Of a stretch of DNA of 64,000 nucleotides, positions 7,551 through 16,894 are shown in pieces (the first letter of the stretch is position 1; each line of letters opens with the position of its first letter). The notes beneath the pieces are model-generated. The model was not told where the DNA came from. It ran no database searches and was given only the letters and a program-made list of their open reading frames with translations. Made by a program: the position numbers and the translations under genes. The DNA is from CAVSVP01 sp963731125 (GTDB taxonomy: Bacteria > Pseudomonadota > Gammaproteobacteria > Competibacterales > Competibacteraceae): assembly GCA_963731125.1 (NCBI GenBank), contig CAVSVP010000009.1, positions 852,787-916,786 of the forward strand, read 5' to 3'.

Positions 7551-9473
7551 CTATTCTAATAGGGTATGGCCACGATTTTTGATGTCGACAGAGAGACGTT
7601 TTACAAACGTCTGTAAATTCATGGCGCCTAGATCTTTACCACTGCGCGTACGGACTGCCACGTTATTAGCTGCTACTTCCCGGTCCCCAACAACCAACAA
7701 GTAAGGTACGCGCTGTAGGGTATGCTCTCGAATTTTATAGCCGATTTTCTCGTTTCTCAAGTCCACTTTAACCCGGAAGCCTTGTTGTGCAAGGCATTTT
7801 TCCACATGGAACGCGTAAGCAAGCTGCTGATCAGTAATATTCATAACCACAGCCTGGATAGGAGCGAGCCAAGTGGGGAAAGCACCTGCATGATGCTCGA
7901 TGAGAATTCCGATAAAGCGTTCTAGAGAACCAAGAATGGCTCGATGCAACATGACCGGCACTTTTTTGCTGCCGTCCTCGGCAACATAGCTGGCATCTAA
8001 TCGGCCTGGCATGGAAAAATCCACCTGAATAGTGCCGCACTGCCAAATGCGCTCGAGACAATCACGCAACGAAAAGTCGATTTTTGGACCGTAGAAAGCT
8101 CCTTCACCTGGCTGCAATGTCCAGCGCAAGCCCTTTTGGTTAAGGGCGAGTTCCAAAGCCTTTTCGGCCTTATCCCAGATCTCGTCGTTGCCGACTCGCT
8201 GTACAGGCCGAGTGGATAATGCAATGCCAATCTCCTGAAAACCAAAATCAGCGTAAACTTTGAACAGCATATCGATAAAGGCCGACACCTCATCCTGAAG
8301 TTGTTCTTCCGTACAGAAAATATGTGCGTCATCCTGAACAAAATTACGCACCCGCATGAGACCATGCAAGGCACCGGAGAGTTCATTGCGATGACAAGAG
8401 CCAAATTCTGCCAGGCGCAGTGGGAGATCGCGATAACTCTTCAAACCCTGATTATAAATTTGAATATGACAGGGGCAGTTCATCGGTTTAAGAGCAAAGT
8501 CCCGATTTTCGGAGTACGTTGTAAAGATTTCGTCGTGAAACTTGTCCCAATGTCCGGATTTTTCCCAAAGGCTGCGCGCTACGACCTGGGGAGTGTGAAC
8601 TTCCTGATAACCATGCTCGCGCAGCAGTTGACGAATGTAGTTTTGAATTGTCAGATAGATACGCCAGCCGTTGTCGTGCCAGAATACCATGCCTGGCGCT
8701 TCTTCCTGAACATGAAACAGATCCAAAGCCTTAGCGATCCGGCGGTGATCCCGTCTTTCCGCTTCTTCCAAATGTTGTAAATAAGCCTTTAACGCCTTTC
8801 TGTCGGCCCAAGCGGTACCGTAAATGCGTTGCAGCATTTCATTGTTGGAATTTCCCCGCCAATAGGCTCCTGCCACTTTCATCAGCTTAAAAGCCTTGAG
8901 TTTGCCGGTGGAAGGCACATGCGGTCCACGGCATAGGTCGATGAAATCGCCCTGACGGTACAGGGAGATGGTTTCCTCATCGGGGATAGCCGCAATAATT
9001 TGTGCCTTGTACTCCTCGTCCATTTCCTGAAAAAATGCCACTGCCTCGTCGCGCGGCATCACTAGGCGGGTTACCGGAATATCTTCGGCAGATAAGTCTT
9101 TCATGCGGGCTTCAATGGCCTGCAAATCCTCAGGCGTAAAGGGCCGTTCAAAAGCAAAATCATAGTAAAAACCGTTTTCAATAACCGGACCGATCGTTAC
9201 CTGGGCACTGGGAAAGAGTTGCTTGACGGCGTGGGCCAGCAGATGGGCGGTGGAGTGACGGATAACTTCCAGGCCCTCGGGATCCTGCGGCGTCACAATG
9301 GCCAGAGTCGTATCCTGGTCGATTACATAGGCAGTATCGACCAAGGTATTGTCCACCTTACCAGCCACAGCGGCCTGGGCTAAGCCCGAACCAATAGTGG
9401 CTGCTACGTCGCGAACGCTCACAGGCCCATCGAACGACTTTCGACTACCATCGGGAAGAGTGATTACCGGCAT
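7551..9473 (-). CDS. thrS: Threonyl-tRNA synthetase
   Basis: A 640-residue class II synthetase that charges tRNA-Thr. An N-terminal TGS domain (1-62) is followed by the editing domain with the HSTAHLLAHAV metal-site motif near residue 72. The catalytic core follows, with the zinc cysteine in MNCPCHIQIY, and then the anticodon-binding domain from about 535 onward. Length is typical. It leads the operon thrS-infC-rpmI-rplT. A hairpin with a U-rich tail lies about 65 bases upstream of its start and could attenuate read-through from the tRNA-Val promoter. Confidence 0.97.
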   Translation of the reverse strand: MPVITLPDGSRKSFDGPVSVRDVAATIGSGLAQAAVAGKVDNTLVDTAYVIDQDTTLAIVTPQDPEGLEVIRHSTAHLLAHAVKQLFPSAQVTIGPVIENGFYYDFAFERPFTPEDLQAIEARMKDLSAEDIPVTRLVMPRDEAVAFFQEMDEEYKAQIIAAIPDEETISLYRQGDFIDLCRGPHVPSTGKLKAFKLMKVAGAYWRGNSNNEMLQRIYGTAWADRKALKAYLQHLEEAERRDHRRIAKALDLFHVQEEAPGMVFWHDNGWRIYLTIQNYIRQLLREHGYQEVHTPQVVARSLWEKSGHWDKFHDEIFTTYSENRDFALKPMNCPCHIQIYNQGLKSYRDLPLRLAEFGSCHRNELSGALHGLMRVRNFVQDDAHIFCTEEQLQDEVSAFIDMLFKVYADFGFQEIGIALSTRPVQRVGNDEIWDKAEKALELALNQKGLRWTLQPGEGAFYGPKIDFSLRDCLERIWQCGTIQVDFSMPGRLDASYVAEDGSKKVPVMLHRAILGSLERFIGILIEHHAGAFPTWLAPIQAVVMNITDQQLAYAFHVEKCLAQQGFRVKVDLRNEKIGYKIREHTLQRVPYLLVVGDREVAANNVAVRTRSGKDLGAMNLQTFVKRLSVDIKNRGHTLLE

Positions 9474-9538
9474 CGTTTCACTTCTCTATCCGCTAAGGGT
9501 AAAACAATCAAAATACTGGGACAAAAATAAATGATAAA

Positions 9539-9581
9539 GGGCGAACCGCGGTTACCTTCTTTGGGAAGGAACGGTACGCCC
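9539..9581 (-). terminator. Two-part hairpin in the thrS leader, possible attenuator
   Basis: GGGCGAACCG at 9539-9548 pairs with CGGTACGCCC at 9572-9581 with one mismatch, and an inner CCTTC/GAAGG stem occupies 9555-9569. On the minus strand the hairpin is followed by TTTATCATTTATTTTT. It lies between tRNA-Val and thrS, so it either terminates the tRNA transcript or controls entry into thrS. The arm GGTAACCGCGG loosely recalls a T-box core, but T-boxes are rare in gammaproteobacteria and no specifier loop was identified. Confidence 0.55.
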
Positions 9582-9608
9582 TTGGAAATACACACTTCAA
9601 GACAAGCT

Positions 9609-9685
9609 TGGTAGGCGCGATTGGACTTGAACCAACGACCCCCACCATGTCAAGGTGGTGCTCTAACCAGCTGAGCTACGCGCCT
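9609..9685 (-). tRNA. tRNA-Val (anticodon GAC)
   Basis: A 77-base cloverleaf with encoded CCA at 9609-9611. It starts AGGCGCG, pairing with CGCGCCT at the 3' side. The anticodon stem CCACC/GGTGG holds the loop TTGACAT, giving GAC. The TpsiC arm contains GGTTCAAGTCC. It is the first gene upstream of thrS. Confidence 0.95.
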
Positions 9686-9696
9686 GGAGATTGCAA

Positions 9697-9725
9697 ATCT
9701 TATAGAAAAGAAGCTAGCTTGACAA
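9697..9725 (-). promoter_or_regulatory. Sigma70-type promoter for tRNA-Val
   Basis: On the minus strand TTGTCA (9725-9720) and TAAGAT (9702-9697) are separated by exactly 17 bases. The predicted transcription start would fall a few bases before the tRNA 5' end at 9685. This is a good match to the vegetative consensus, found by eye. Confidence 0.55.
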
Positions 9726-9761
9726 GGGTTGTGACATCCGTTTAGGTGGCCATGTAAATTC

Positions 9762-9956
9762 TTACACCAAGTTCATAAGCAAGATGACGAAAAGCACCAC
9801 CAGACCCAAGGGAATCAGCACACCCTTCCAATCCTTTTGCGCCGTACGGCTCTGCACTAAAGCTGCTTTAATGCCTGGCCTAAACAAAAAAATTACCAGA
9901 ACCGCCACTAAACCTGCAAACAGGATTTCCCAAGTTGCTGCTGTTTCCACAATCAT
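9762..9956 (-). CDS. Small two-helix membrane protein, unknown function
   Basis: A 64-residue protein with two predicted membrane spans: ILFAGLVAVLVIFLF (about 11-25) and VLIPLGLVVLFVILLMNLV (about 46-64). They are joined by a basic loop containing RPGIKAALVQSR and KDWKG. It begins ATG at 9956 and lies alone between tRNA-Val and the divergent TraB-family gene. I do not recognise a characterised family. The clean hydropathy pattern and isolation suggest a real gene. Confidence 0.55.
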   Translation of the reverse strand: MIVETAATWEILFAGLVAVLVIFLFRPGIKAALVQSRTAQKDWKGVLIPLGLVVLFVILLMNLV

Positions 9957-10160
9957 ACCTCTCTGCTGTCAGCAATGCTTTTTTGATAAAATCTATCGTG
10001 CGCGCAGCTATCGACGAGCCGTCAATCCCAGAATGCTTAAACGCCCGACACGGCCAGCACAGCCAATCCAATTCCAACTCTTGTTCCATGAGTCTGGCGC
10101 AGACACAAATCGATGTGACATGCTCGGCTCCAGCCTGAGAACTACCCGCAGGAGCTCGCA

Positions 10161-11360
10161 ATGAATTCGACTGCAAAATCAGAACTTTTACTTACCACTG
10201 TCGCTGCCAACAGCCGCATCACGTTGCTGGGCACTGCGCACGTTTCCCGGGCCAGTGCTATCCAAGTCAAGGAACTGCTGGCTACAGGGAACTACGACGC
10301 GGTGGCCGTAGAACTCTGTCCCAGCCGTCACCATGCGCTTGTCGACCCTGATGCTTTGGCGAAGATGGATCTGTTTGAAATCGTGCGCAAAGGTAAGGCT
10401 CCTATGGTAATCGCAGGCTTAGCGTTGGGTGCTTATCAACAACGCCTGGCCGAACAGTTCGGCATCGAGCCCGGCGCCGAAATGCGAGCCGCTATCGTTT
10501 CCGCCCAGATCTACCACCTCCCGGTACTGCTGATTGATCGGGAAATCGGCGTTACCTTGCGGCGTATTTACCGAAATGTTCCCTGGTGGCGGCGGTTTTA
10601 TCTCCTTGCGGGACTCATCGCTAGCGTAATGTCTAGCGAACAGGTTACCGAGGCCGAGGTAGAACGCCTTAAGGAAGGCGATATGCTGGAGACAACTTTT
10701 GCTCAGTTTGCTGACCGGGAACGGGAGCTTTACTTACCGCTGATTGAAGAGCGGGATCGTTATATGGCCGCCCGCTTACGTCAGGAGAGCATGGCAGAAA
10801 ATCACCATCATATCCTCGCGGTGGTTGGAGCGGGACACTTAAAGGGAATTTTACGTTATTTTCATCAGGATGCCGAGCCATCCGTTAAAACTATTCAGGA
10901 CTTGGATCGGCTTCCGCCTCCCAGACGCTGGCCAAGGTTTATTCCCTGGCTGCTGGTTGCCGTCATTTTACTGGGATTTGGTATTGGTTTTAGCCGCAGC
11001 ACAGAATTGGGCTGGCAATTGGTGTTTGACTGGGTGCTGATTAACGGTGGTCTGTCCGCGCTAGGTGCTATTGTCGCTGCGGCTCATCCCCTGACAGTGA
11101 TCAGTGCCTTTCTTGCGGCGCCTCTGACATCTTTGAATCCCACCATCGGCGCGGGCATGGTAACGGCCGCTGTTGAGATTTATTTGCGTAAGCCGAACCT
11201 AGGCGACTTTAGCCGATTGCGCCAAGACACGGCCCACCTGAAAGGGTGGCGACATAATCGGGTAGCACGAACACTGCTCGTTTTCTTGTTAAGTACGTTA
11301 GGCTCTGCTATTGGAACTTATGTCGCGGGCTTTCGTATTTTAGAGCGGCTCACGGGTTAG
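10161..11360 (+). CDS. TraB/GumN-family membrane protein
   Basis: A 399-residue protein of the TraB family, related to the tiki/EreA-type metal hydrolase fold. The N-terminal part has ITLLGTAHVSRAS (about 21-33), AVAVELCPSRH (about 48-58), and a central VVGAGHLKGI (about 221-230), the GTAHVS, E and GH landmarks of the family. The C-terminal third has several membrane spans (PWLLVAVILLGFGIGF and others). An AGGAG lies about eight bases before the ATG. Bacterial members are mostly uncharacterised; a peptidase-like role is suggested only by fold. The neighbours are divergent and unrelated. Confidence 0.85.
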   Translation: MNSTAKSELLLTTVAANSRITLLGTAHVSRASAIQVKELLATGNYDAVAVELCPSRHHALVDPDALAKMDLFEIVRKGKAPMVIAGLALGAYQQRLAEQFGIEPGAEMRAAIVSAQIYHLPVLLIDREIGVTLRRIYRNVPWWRRFYLLAGLIASVMSSEQVTEAEVERLKEGDMLETTFAQFADRERELYLPLIEERDRYMAARLRQESMAENHHHILAVVGAGHLKGILRYFHQDAEPSVKTIQDLDRLPPPRRWPRFIPWLLVAVILLGFGIGFSRSTELGWQLVFDWVLINGGLSALGAIVAAAHPLTVISAFLAAPLTSLNPTIGAGMVTAAVEIYLRKPNLGDFSRLRQDTAHLKGWRHNRVARTLLVFLLSTLGSAIGTYVAGFRILERLTG

Positions 11361-11455
11361 GTGGCAAATAAATTGTTACCGTTTTGTCTCGATATCGCTG
11401 ATGTGGTAAATGTTCTGCATCGGACATTGCCTGAACTAAGGCGGGATGATGTGTG

Positions 11456-12478
11456 TTAGCGAAGCGGTGGAGCGTATTGAAGACCGCCCTGGGTCCATAA
11501 CGCATTGAGACCCCGCTCAATCTTAAGCGGGCTGCCTTGGCCTAGGTTACGCTCGAAGACTTCACCATAATTGCCCACTTGTTTGATAATGTTAGTTGTC
11601 CAGCCTTTTGGCAATCCCAAGTCTTTTCCCTTATTGCCTTCCACACCCAACAGACGCCGAATATCAGTATGATTGGATGCCTTTTGTTCTTCGACATTGC
11701 TGGAGGTAACGCCTAGCTCTTCTGCATTGAGCATGGCGAATAATACCCATTTGACAACGTCGAACCACTGATCATCTCCGTGCCGCACTACCGGTCCCAG
11801 CGGTTCCTTAGAAATAACCTCGGGCAGCACCACAAATTCTTCAGGTTTAGAAAGTTTATCCCGCCAGGCATAAAGCTGGGACTGATCGCTGGTCAGCACA
11901 TCGCAACGCCCAGCCTCCAACGCGGCTGCGCTTTCTTCAGCCTTATCGTAGGCAATGGGAGTAAATTGCATATCGTGCGCACGGAAATAATCACTCAAAT
12001 TAATTTCCGTCGTCGTACCCGTTTGCATACAGACCGCCGCACCATTCAATTCCTTGGCACTTTTAACGCCCAAGCGCTTATTGACTAAAAACCCCTGGCC
12101 ATCATAGTAGATGATTCCCGTAAAATTGAGCCCTAGAGTGCTGTCGTTACCTAACGTCCAAGTAGTATTACGGGAAAGCACATCGATTGCACCGGATTGT
12201 AAAGCGGTAAAACGGTCTTTAGCGGTTAATGGGATAAATTTGACTTTATTGGCATCACCTAATACGGCGGCGGCAACAGCACGGCAAAGATCGACGTCGA
12301 TGCCGGTAAAGTTACCTTCTTCGTCCACCTGGGAAAATCCAGGTACACCATCGCTGATACCGCATGTCAAAAAACCTTTTTTTTTGACTGCATCGAAAAT
12401 AGCACCGGCTTGTACAACATCCGTGGCGACCACTACAAGCAGGGTAATAGCAATTGTGAGTTCGCAGAGTCGGTTCAT
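11456..12478 (-). CDS. aapJ: Amino-acid ABC transporter substrate-binding protein (AapJ-like), orphan
   Basis: A 340-residue periplasmic binding protein. A signal peptide (about 1-24, ending VVQAGA) precedes a family 3 solute-binding domain: LTCGISDGVPGFSQVDEEGNFTG is cut here to its key part GFSQVD, with DLCRAVAAAVLG and RNTTWTLGND. Long length and these motifs fit the general L-amino-acid binder AapJ rather than shorter His/Gln binders. The permease and ATPase genes aapQMP are not next to it, which is unusual. A C9 run lies 15-23 bases upstream of its ATG. Confidence 0.88.
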   Translation of the reverse strand: MNRLCELTIAITLLVVVATDVVQAGAIFDAVKKKGFLTCGISDGVPGFSQVDEEGNFTGIDVDLCRAVAAAVLGDANKVKFIPLTAKDRFTALQSGAIDVLSRNTTWTLGNDSTLGLNFTGIIYYDGQGFLVNKRLGVKSAKELNGAAVCMQTGTTTEINLSDYFRAHDMQFTPIAYDKAEESAAALEAGRCDVLTSDQSQLYAWRDKLSKPEEFVVLPEVISKEPLGPVVRHGDDQWFDVVKWVLFAMLNAEELGVTSSNVEEQKASNHTDIRRLLGVEGNKGKDLGLPKGWTTNIIKQVGNYGEVFERNLGQGSPLKIERGLNALWTQGGLQYAPPLR

Positions 12479-12492
12479 TACGTACCTCTAGA

Positions 12493-12501
12493 GGGGGGGG
12501 G
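12493..12501. repeat. Nine-base G/C homopolymer upstream of aapJ
   Basis: A run of nine G on the plus strand (C9 on the aapJ strand), 15-23 bases before the aapJ start codon and next to its AGAGG ribosome site. Runs of this length slip during replication, so the tract could vary expression if it sits in the promoter or leader. Confidence 0.6.
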
Positions 12502-12790
12502 TATTTTACCTGTCTTCAGGATTTATTATTATTTAAATTTTGTCATTGCTTACCATAATGCACTCTAGATACAGTACAAAAGTTTTCCGTATTTCCCTAA
12601 GTCATTGCTTGTTAAATGTTGTTAAATAATAGAAGATTCATAGTATCGGAAGTTTACATTGAATAAATTCATTGGATTTGCTGAAACAGCTCGCAATTGC
12701 TTATAGCTAAACGATGTCTTAACGAAAGTAAGCCATCTCAGAGCCGCCAGCATCGATCACCGAGCTTGTATGTAAATGACATTTTGATTA
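12502..12790. other. AT-rich gap, nothing recognised
   Basis: An AT-rich stretch between aapJ and the beta-lactamase-like gene. It contains no convincing reading frame, RNA gene or strong hairpin; it must contain the aapJ promoter near its left end. Confidence 0.5.
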
Positions 12791-13738
12791 TCAAATTAAG
12801 CCGTGTATCTTTTTTAAATCATCATACACCATATTAGAAACGTTTCGAATCACTCTACTTCTTGAAGCCTTCCATTGAGTATAGCCTCTGCTGCGTTGTG
12901 CTCTTTCAATAATGCCAATAAATGTGTAAGGATAATCTCGTCCAGCTTTATCTTTTACTACCACAATACCCATATTTCCACATAGTTTTGCTGTCGTACC
13001 GGTTTTGTCATAAATCTCTGTATGGGAGGGTAAACGACTCGTAAAAATGCGATCTCTGTTAGGAAGATTCATTAATCTCTTAATTTCCTGCGAGTAAGGT
13101 AATTGATCATTCCAGACTGCATAAAGAAATCGACTATAATCCCGCGCAGATGCTTTATTTCTATATGCCCTGCCGTTGGTTGGAATCCGCTCCACAATCG
13201 TGGTATGCTTGAAAATTCCCGGAGCGTAGCTTTTCAATATTTCTTCGACTTCATTGGCTTTTCTGCGATGGTTTCGATGACATAACATGTCGATAAAATA
13301 ATTTGTTGCCCGATTACTGCTTCTTTGAATCATCGCCTCCATCATCATTCTAACCTTTTGGTCATAAGCCAGTTCATCTTGTTCAACTTTAATAAAAAAA
13401 GCCAACGCAACAAAAGGCTTAATCATGCTGGCGCTTTGATAAGGAATATTTTCATTAATTGAAACAAACTTTTTTTCGGTTCTAAAATCATACACTGACC
13501 AAGCTGTTTTTTCTTCAGGATGAATCATACCTTGCCGACGTAACCGCTTAATATAATTTTCTATTTTATATTCCAGCAGAATCTCTTTAGCAGCCAAGCT
13601 CGGAGTGGATTTTAAGCTTAATAAAGTCAAACACGGCGCGACTGCTAAAGCAATAAAAAATCGACGTTTCGATAAATCAATTTCTAAATCGCCTTTGTAT
13701 AAAGATAATCCATTAGTAGATTTACTGAAACTTTTCAT
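12791..13738 (-). CDS. Class A beta-lactamase-like serine hydrolase
   Basis: About 315 residues with an N-terminal export signal (KRRFFIALAVAPCLTLLSL, with a KRR pair that could be a weak Tat motif). The penicillin-recognising motifs are all visible: SMIK (SxxK, nucleophile Ser) near residue 104, SSN (SxN) near 140, and KTGT near 246. A Glu in VERIPTN could be the class A omega-loop residue, but spacing is imperfect, so hydrolysis of beta-lactams is not assured. ATG at 13738 with GGGAG upstream is preferred over the TTG six bases earlier. The gene is visibly more AT-rich than its neighbours, which suggests acquisition. Confidence 0.78.
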   Translation of the reverse strand: MKSFSKSTNGLSLYKGDLEIDLSKRRFFIALAVAPCLTLLSLKSTPSLAAKEILLEYKIENYIKRLRRQGMIHPEEKTAWSVYDFRTEKKFVSINENIPYQSASMIKPFVALAFFIKVEQDELAYDQKVRMMMEAMIQRSSNRATNYFIDMLCHRNHRRKANEVEEILKSYAPGIFKHTTIVERIPTNGRAYRNKASARDYSRFLYAVWNDQLPYSQEIKRLMNLPNRDRIFTSRLPSHTEIYDKTGTTAKLCGNMGIVVVKDKAGRDYPYTFIGIIERAQRSRGYTQWKASRSRVIRNVSNMVYDDLKKIHGLI

Positions 13739-13920
13739 AAGCAATAACTCCCTTTTCTATGATATAAAAGTCCATCATTGAATTATTCAATACGCGTAAT
13801 CAGGTCTATTAAAGAATGGTAAAGTTTTTTCAACGAAATTAACAATGACTCAGCAATTGATTCATTACGTTTTATTTAGACTGACATGCAGGCTTGCAAC
13901 GCATAATGCCATACTATCAA

Positions 13921-15921
13921 TCAAATTTTTAAATGACTAATCAAACGCTGTAAGCGTCGTATGGCTTCATTTCCCATGGAGCGTCCATAGCGGAGATTTG
14001 CATAAAGCTGCCCAATGAGCTGGATCTGCACAGCGACGTCTGGACGACAGTTAGCGGCCCGCTTCGTAAAATCCAAGGGTCCTTCATGGGGTTCTCGTAC
14101 TAAACCGCGACGGGCTAGTTTGCTACAGAAACGCCGGTAGGCATACGCCACTGGATCAGTCGTGATTCGCTGACGCAGTGTGTGAAACACACCATACAGC
14201 AAGACCACGCTTGTCAAGGTGATAACCATGGCCAGGGCCAATGCGCTGCTGCCCAACCAAGCAAAAAACCCTAAAGCGGTAAGAAACTCCCGCTGGCGTT
14301 CAGGACCATAAGCGAGAACCCATTCATTCCAGGCATTATTAAGCGAATCCCAGCCAAGGGCCAGCTGACGGATCCAAGGATAATCACGCCGCGCCAGTAA
14401 AGGCAGTACATCCGTATTTTCTAATGCCGCATAAAGACCATGCTCAACCCGCTCCGGTGCTACGGCTGCGGTAGGGTCAACTCGTACCCAGCCACGCTGT
14501 TTAAGCCAAACCTCAGCCCAGGCATGGGCCTCGGACTGGCGCACAATGAAATAATCCCCGAGGGGGTTGCGTTCACCTCCTTGATAACCCGTGATTACCC
14601 GCGCTGGAATACCGGCAGCCCGCATCAAAAAAACGAAGCTGCTGGCGTAATGTTCGCAAAAACCCCGGCGCGTTTCGAAGAGGAATTGATCAATTGCGTT
14701 CTTATGGCGCAACAACGGCGGTCTGAGCGTGTAATGAAAAGGCTGCCGCCGGAATAGGGCCAGTGCAGCGTGGAGTATGGCTTCAGGATCAGCGTGACGT
14801 TTTTGCCACTCAGCGGCCAAAGCGCGTGCCTGCGGATTAATGTGCGGCGGCAGATTCTGCTGCCGAGATACCTTTACCGTACCGGTGTGGTAGCGCAGAT
14901 AAGAGCGCATTTCATAGCGCAGCACTTCGTTAACTGGCTGTTTACGGATCAATTGCAGCGACTTGGTAATGCCGGTATCAAGCGGCAGCTTTGCCGGCAA
15001 ATCCAGGGCAAATAACCAGCGTTTACCGTGTGGCTCCAGAATCACCGTATAGTCAACCGGTTGACCCTCAACTCGATAAGAAAACTCAGTGTAGCCGGGA
15101 TCTGCGAACCGTCGCCAGTTGTACCCGTCGTACTTTCCCAATACGGGACCACGCCAATACAATTGCTCGGCAGGTGGTATTGGCCCACGGAAGCGCACCC
15201 GAAAAACGACCTCATCGGATAGACTCAATTGGCTGATGGAACCCGGGCGCATCTCATCGGACAATCCGGAGAGGCCTCGATAGGCATCCTTGGGCAATCC
15301 CCACAATGGTCCAGGAATACGGGGAAACAGCACAAACAGAATCAACATCACCGGTATGGCTCGCACGATGAGATGAGCGACTAGACGAAGTAATGCCGCA
15401 GGCGGCAATGCTACGTAATGGCGCTGTAGGTTGATCTGAGCTGCTAACAGGATAGCGATAACAACCAGCAGGTAGACGGCAGTCGGCAGGCTTTGTGTGT
15501 AGAGCAAGTTGGCCATGCTTAAGAAATAGCCCAGCAACACTAGCGCCATGGCGTCGCGCCGAGTACGTAACTCCAGGAATTTCAAGGCTGCCATGTTGCC
15601 AAGCAGGGCTACACCCGCATCACGCCCGAATAGGGTGTTATAGTGCAACAAAATAGCGGTAATGCTGATAAGGGTTAGAGCCACCAACAACCAGCGCCGG
15701 GGTAAGAGAAAACTTCCTGTGGCGCTTAGCCAGCACCAGCTAACAGCTCCCGCAAAAAGTATCCCTAACCACCATGGCAGACGCATTAGATGCGGTAGCA
15801 TTGCCAAGCTCAGGGCTGCCACCAGCCAATTTAATGCTGCTGGCATAGCCATACCGGGATACCTCGCTAAGCGGCCTTGCATGTTAGACATCGTCATCCT
15901 TCGTTGCAGCGGGCCACGCAT
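13921..15921 (-). CDS. tgpA: TgpA-like membrane transglutaminase (DUF3488)
   Basis: About 666 residues: five or six N-terminal membrane spans, a periplasmic domain, a transglutaminase-like core, and one more span followed by a cytoplasmic DUF4129-like tail. The catalytic triad is visible as Cys in RRGFCEHYAS, His in SEAHAWAE and Asp in RVDPTAA (about 415-475). The frame overlaps the DUF58 gene; an internal ATG at 15891 has a nearer AAGGA and is an alternative start. It is the last gene of a MoxR-DUF58-TgpA operon. TgpA is essential in Pseudomonas aeruginosa, but its substrate is unknown. Confidence 0.9.
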   Translation of the reverse strand: MRGPLQRRMTMSNMQGRLARYPGMAMPAALNWLVAALSLAMLPHLMRLPWWLGILFAGAVSWCWLSATGSFLLPRRWLLVALTLISITAILLHYNTLFGRDAGVALLGNMAALKFLELRTRRDAMALVLLGYFLSMANLLYTQSLPTAVYLLVVIAILLAAQINLQRHYVALPPAALLRLVAHLIVRAIPVMLILFVLFPRIPGPLWGLPKDAYRGLSGLSDEMRPGSISQLSLSDEVVFRVRFRGPIPPAEQLYWRGPVLGKYDGYNWRRFADPGYTEFSYRVEGQPVDYTVILEPHGKRWLFALDLPAKLPLDTGITKSLQLIRKQPVNEVLRYEMRSYLRYHTGTVKVSRQQNLPPHINPQARALAAEWQKRHADPEAILHAALALFRRQPFHYTLRPPLLRHKNAIDQFLFETRRGFCEHYASSFVFLMRAAGIPARVITGYQGGERNPLGDYFIVRQSEAHAWAEVWLKQRGWVRVDPTAAVAPERVEHGLYAALENTDVLPLLARRDYPWIRQLALGWDSLNNAWNEWVLAYGPERQREFLTALGFFAWLGSSALALAMVITLTSVVLLYGVFHTLRQRITTDPVAYAYRRFCSKLARRGLVREPHEGPLDFTKRAANCRPDVAVQIQLIGQLYANLRYGRSMGNEAIRRLQRLISHLKI

Positions 15922-16861
15922 GACGAGCCAGGGCTTCTAGACAGCGCCGACGATGCCCCTCGCCTCTGCTTAAGGGGTGCTCCAGATCGGGTAGTCGCAG
16001 GCCGTATTCCCATCCCGCGGCTTCAGCCTTAAGCACCCATTGGCAAAGCTGAGACAGGCGGGATTCCATTGTCAGTGACGCCAACAGTTGCCAGTCTAGC
16101 CATAACTCTGGAAACGTTTGGTCGGTAAAACGCTTGACCAACAAAGTGCCGGTGCGTGCCGCTGCCTTCCATGCCACATGGCGCGGCGCATCGCCAGGTC
16201 GGTAACACTGTAGTCCGGCGTAGTCTTCGCTGCCCACGCCGCGTCCAGAACCAACACCGCCTAGCGAAACCGGAGTCTGTAAAGGTAGGGGACACGCACC
16301 TTGAGGCCGTGGATAAACAATGCAGACCTGGGCAAACTCTATCCAACTCCAGGCCCGAAAGAGTCCGAGAGGAAAAGAGGTCGATACCCGCAACCGCCCG
16401 AGCCTCAATACACCCCGCTGTTTGGCAGAGACAGGCACCGTAAGGGCAACGGTGCTATGCGGCGGAATATCGATGTATCGTGGTGAATCGGCGTTGTGCT
16501 GTAAGGCGATACCGTAACGTGCTTGGCGGCTCGGATTCTCCAAACGCAAAATAAACTGAGCCCGATGCCCGGCAAAAACAGGCTCTGCGTCTTCCGGATG
16601 CACTGCCAGGTTTACCAGCGTCTGGTGACTGAGCCACATGCTGTTTAACGCCACGGCGCTAAGCAGAAACGTCAGCGCAAAACCCATGTTATTGTTGTAG
16701 TTGACAGCCCACAGAAACATAACTATTAGCATTAATGTAAAGGCGTAGCCAAGTCCCGTGGGAAGAATATAAATATGCCGCCGGTCCAGACGGACTCGAA
16801 TCCGTTGGGGATGCAACCGACGTGTCAACCAAAGTTCCAGACGCCTGTGCCAAATCCTCAT
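15884..16861 (-). CDS. DUF58-family protein
   Basis: A 325-residue protein with two N-terminal membrane spans (GYAFTLMLIVMFLWAV and the following FALTFLLSAVAL). Its C-terminal DUF58 domain carries RPGDAPRHVAWKAAART (about 227-243), the family hallmark. DUF58 has a von Willebrand A-like fold. Together with the MoxR ATPase upstream and TgpA downstream it forms a three-gene envelope module widespread in bacteria. It starts 33 bases after moxR ends and overlaps the next gene. Confidence 0.9.
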   Translation of the reverse strand: MRIWHRRLELWLTRRLHPQRIRVRLDRRHIYILPTGLGYAFTLMLIVMFLWAVNYNNNMGFALTFLLSAVALNSMWLSHQTLVNLAVHPEDAEPVFAGHRAQFILRLENPSRQARYGIALQHNADSPRYIDIPPHSTVALTVPVSAKQRGVLRLGRLRVSTSFPLGLFRAWSWIEFAQVCIVYPRPQGACPLPLQTPVSLGGVGSGRGVGSEDYAGLQCYRPGDAPRHVAWKAAARTGTLLVKRFTDQTFPELWLDWQLLASLTMESRLSQLCQWVLKAEAAGWEYGLRLPDLEHPLSRGEGHRRRCLEALARHAWPAATKDDDV

Positions 16862-16894
16862 AGCTAGCCATCCTGCCCTGCTTGAACTGCAACA

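Noticed and set aside
9539..9581. T-box riboswitch for thrS
   Set aside because: Only a short T-box-like string is present; the specifier stem and its conserved loops were not found, so it is listed as a hairpin only.
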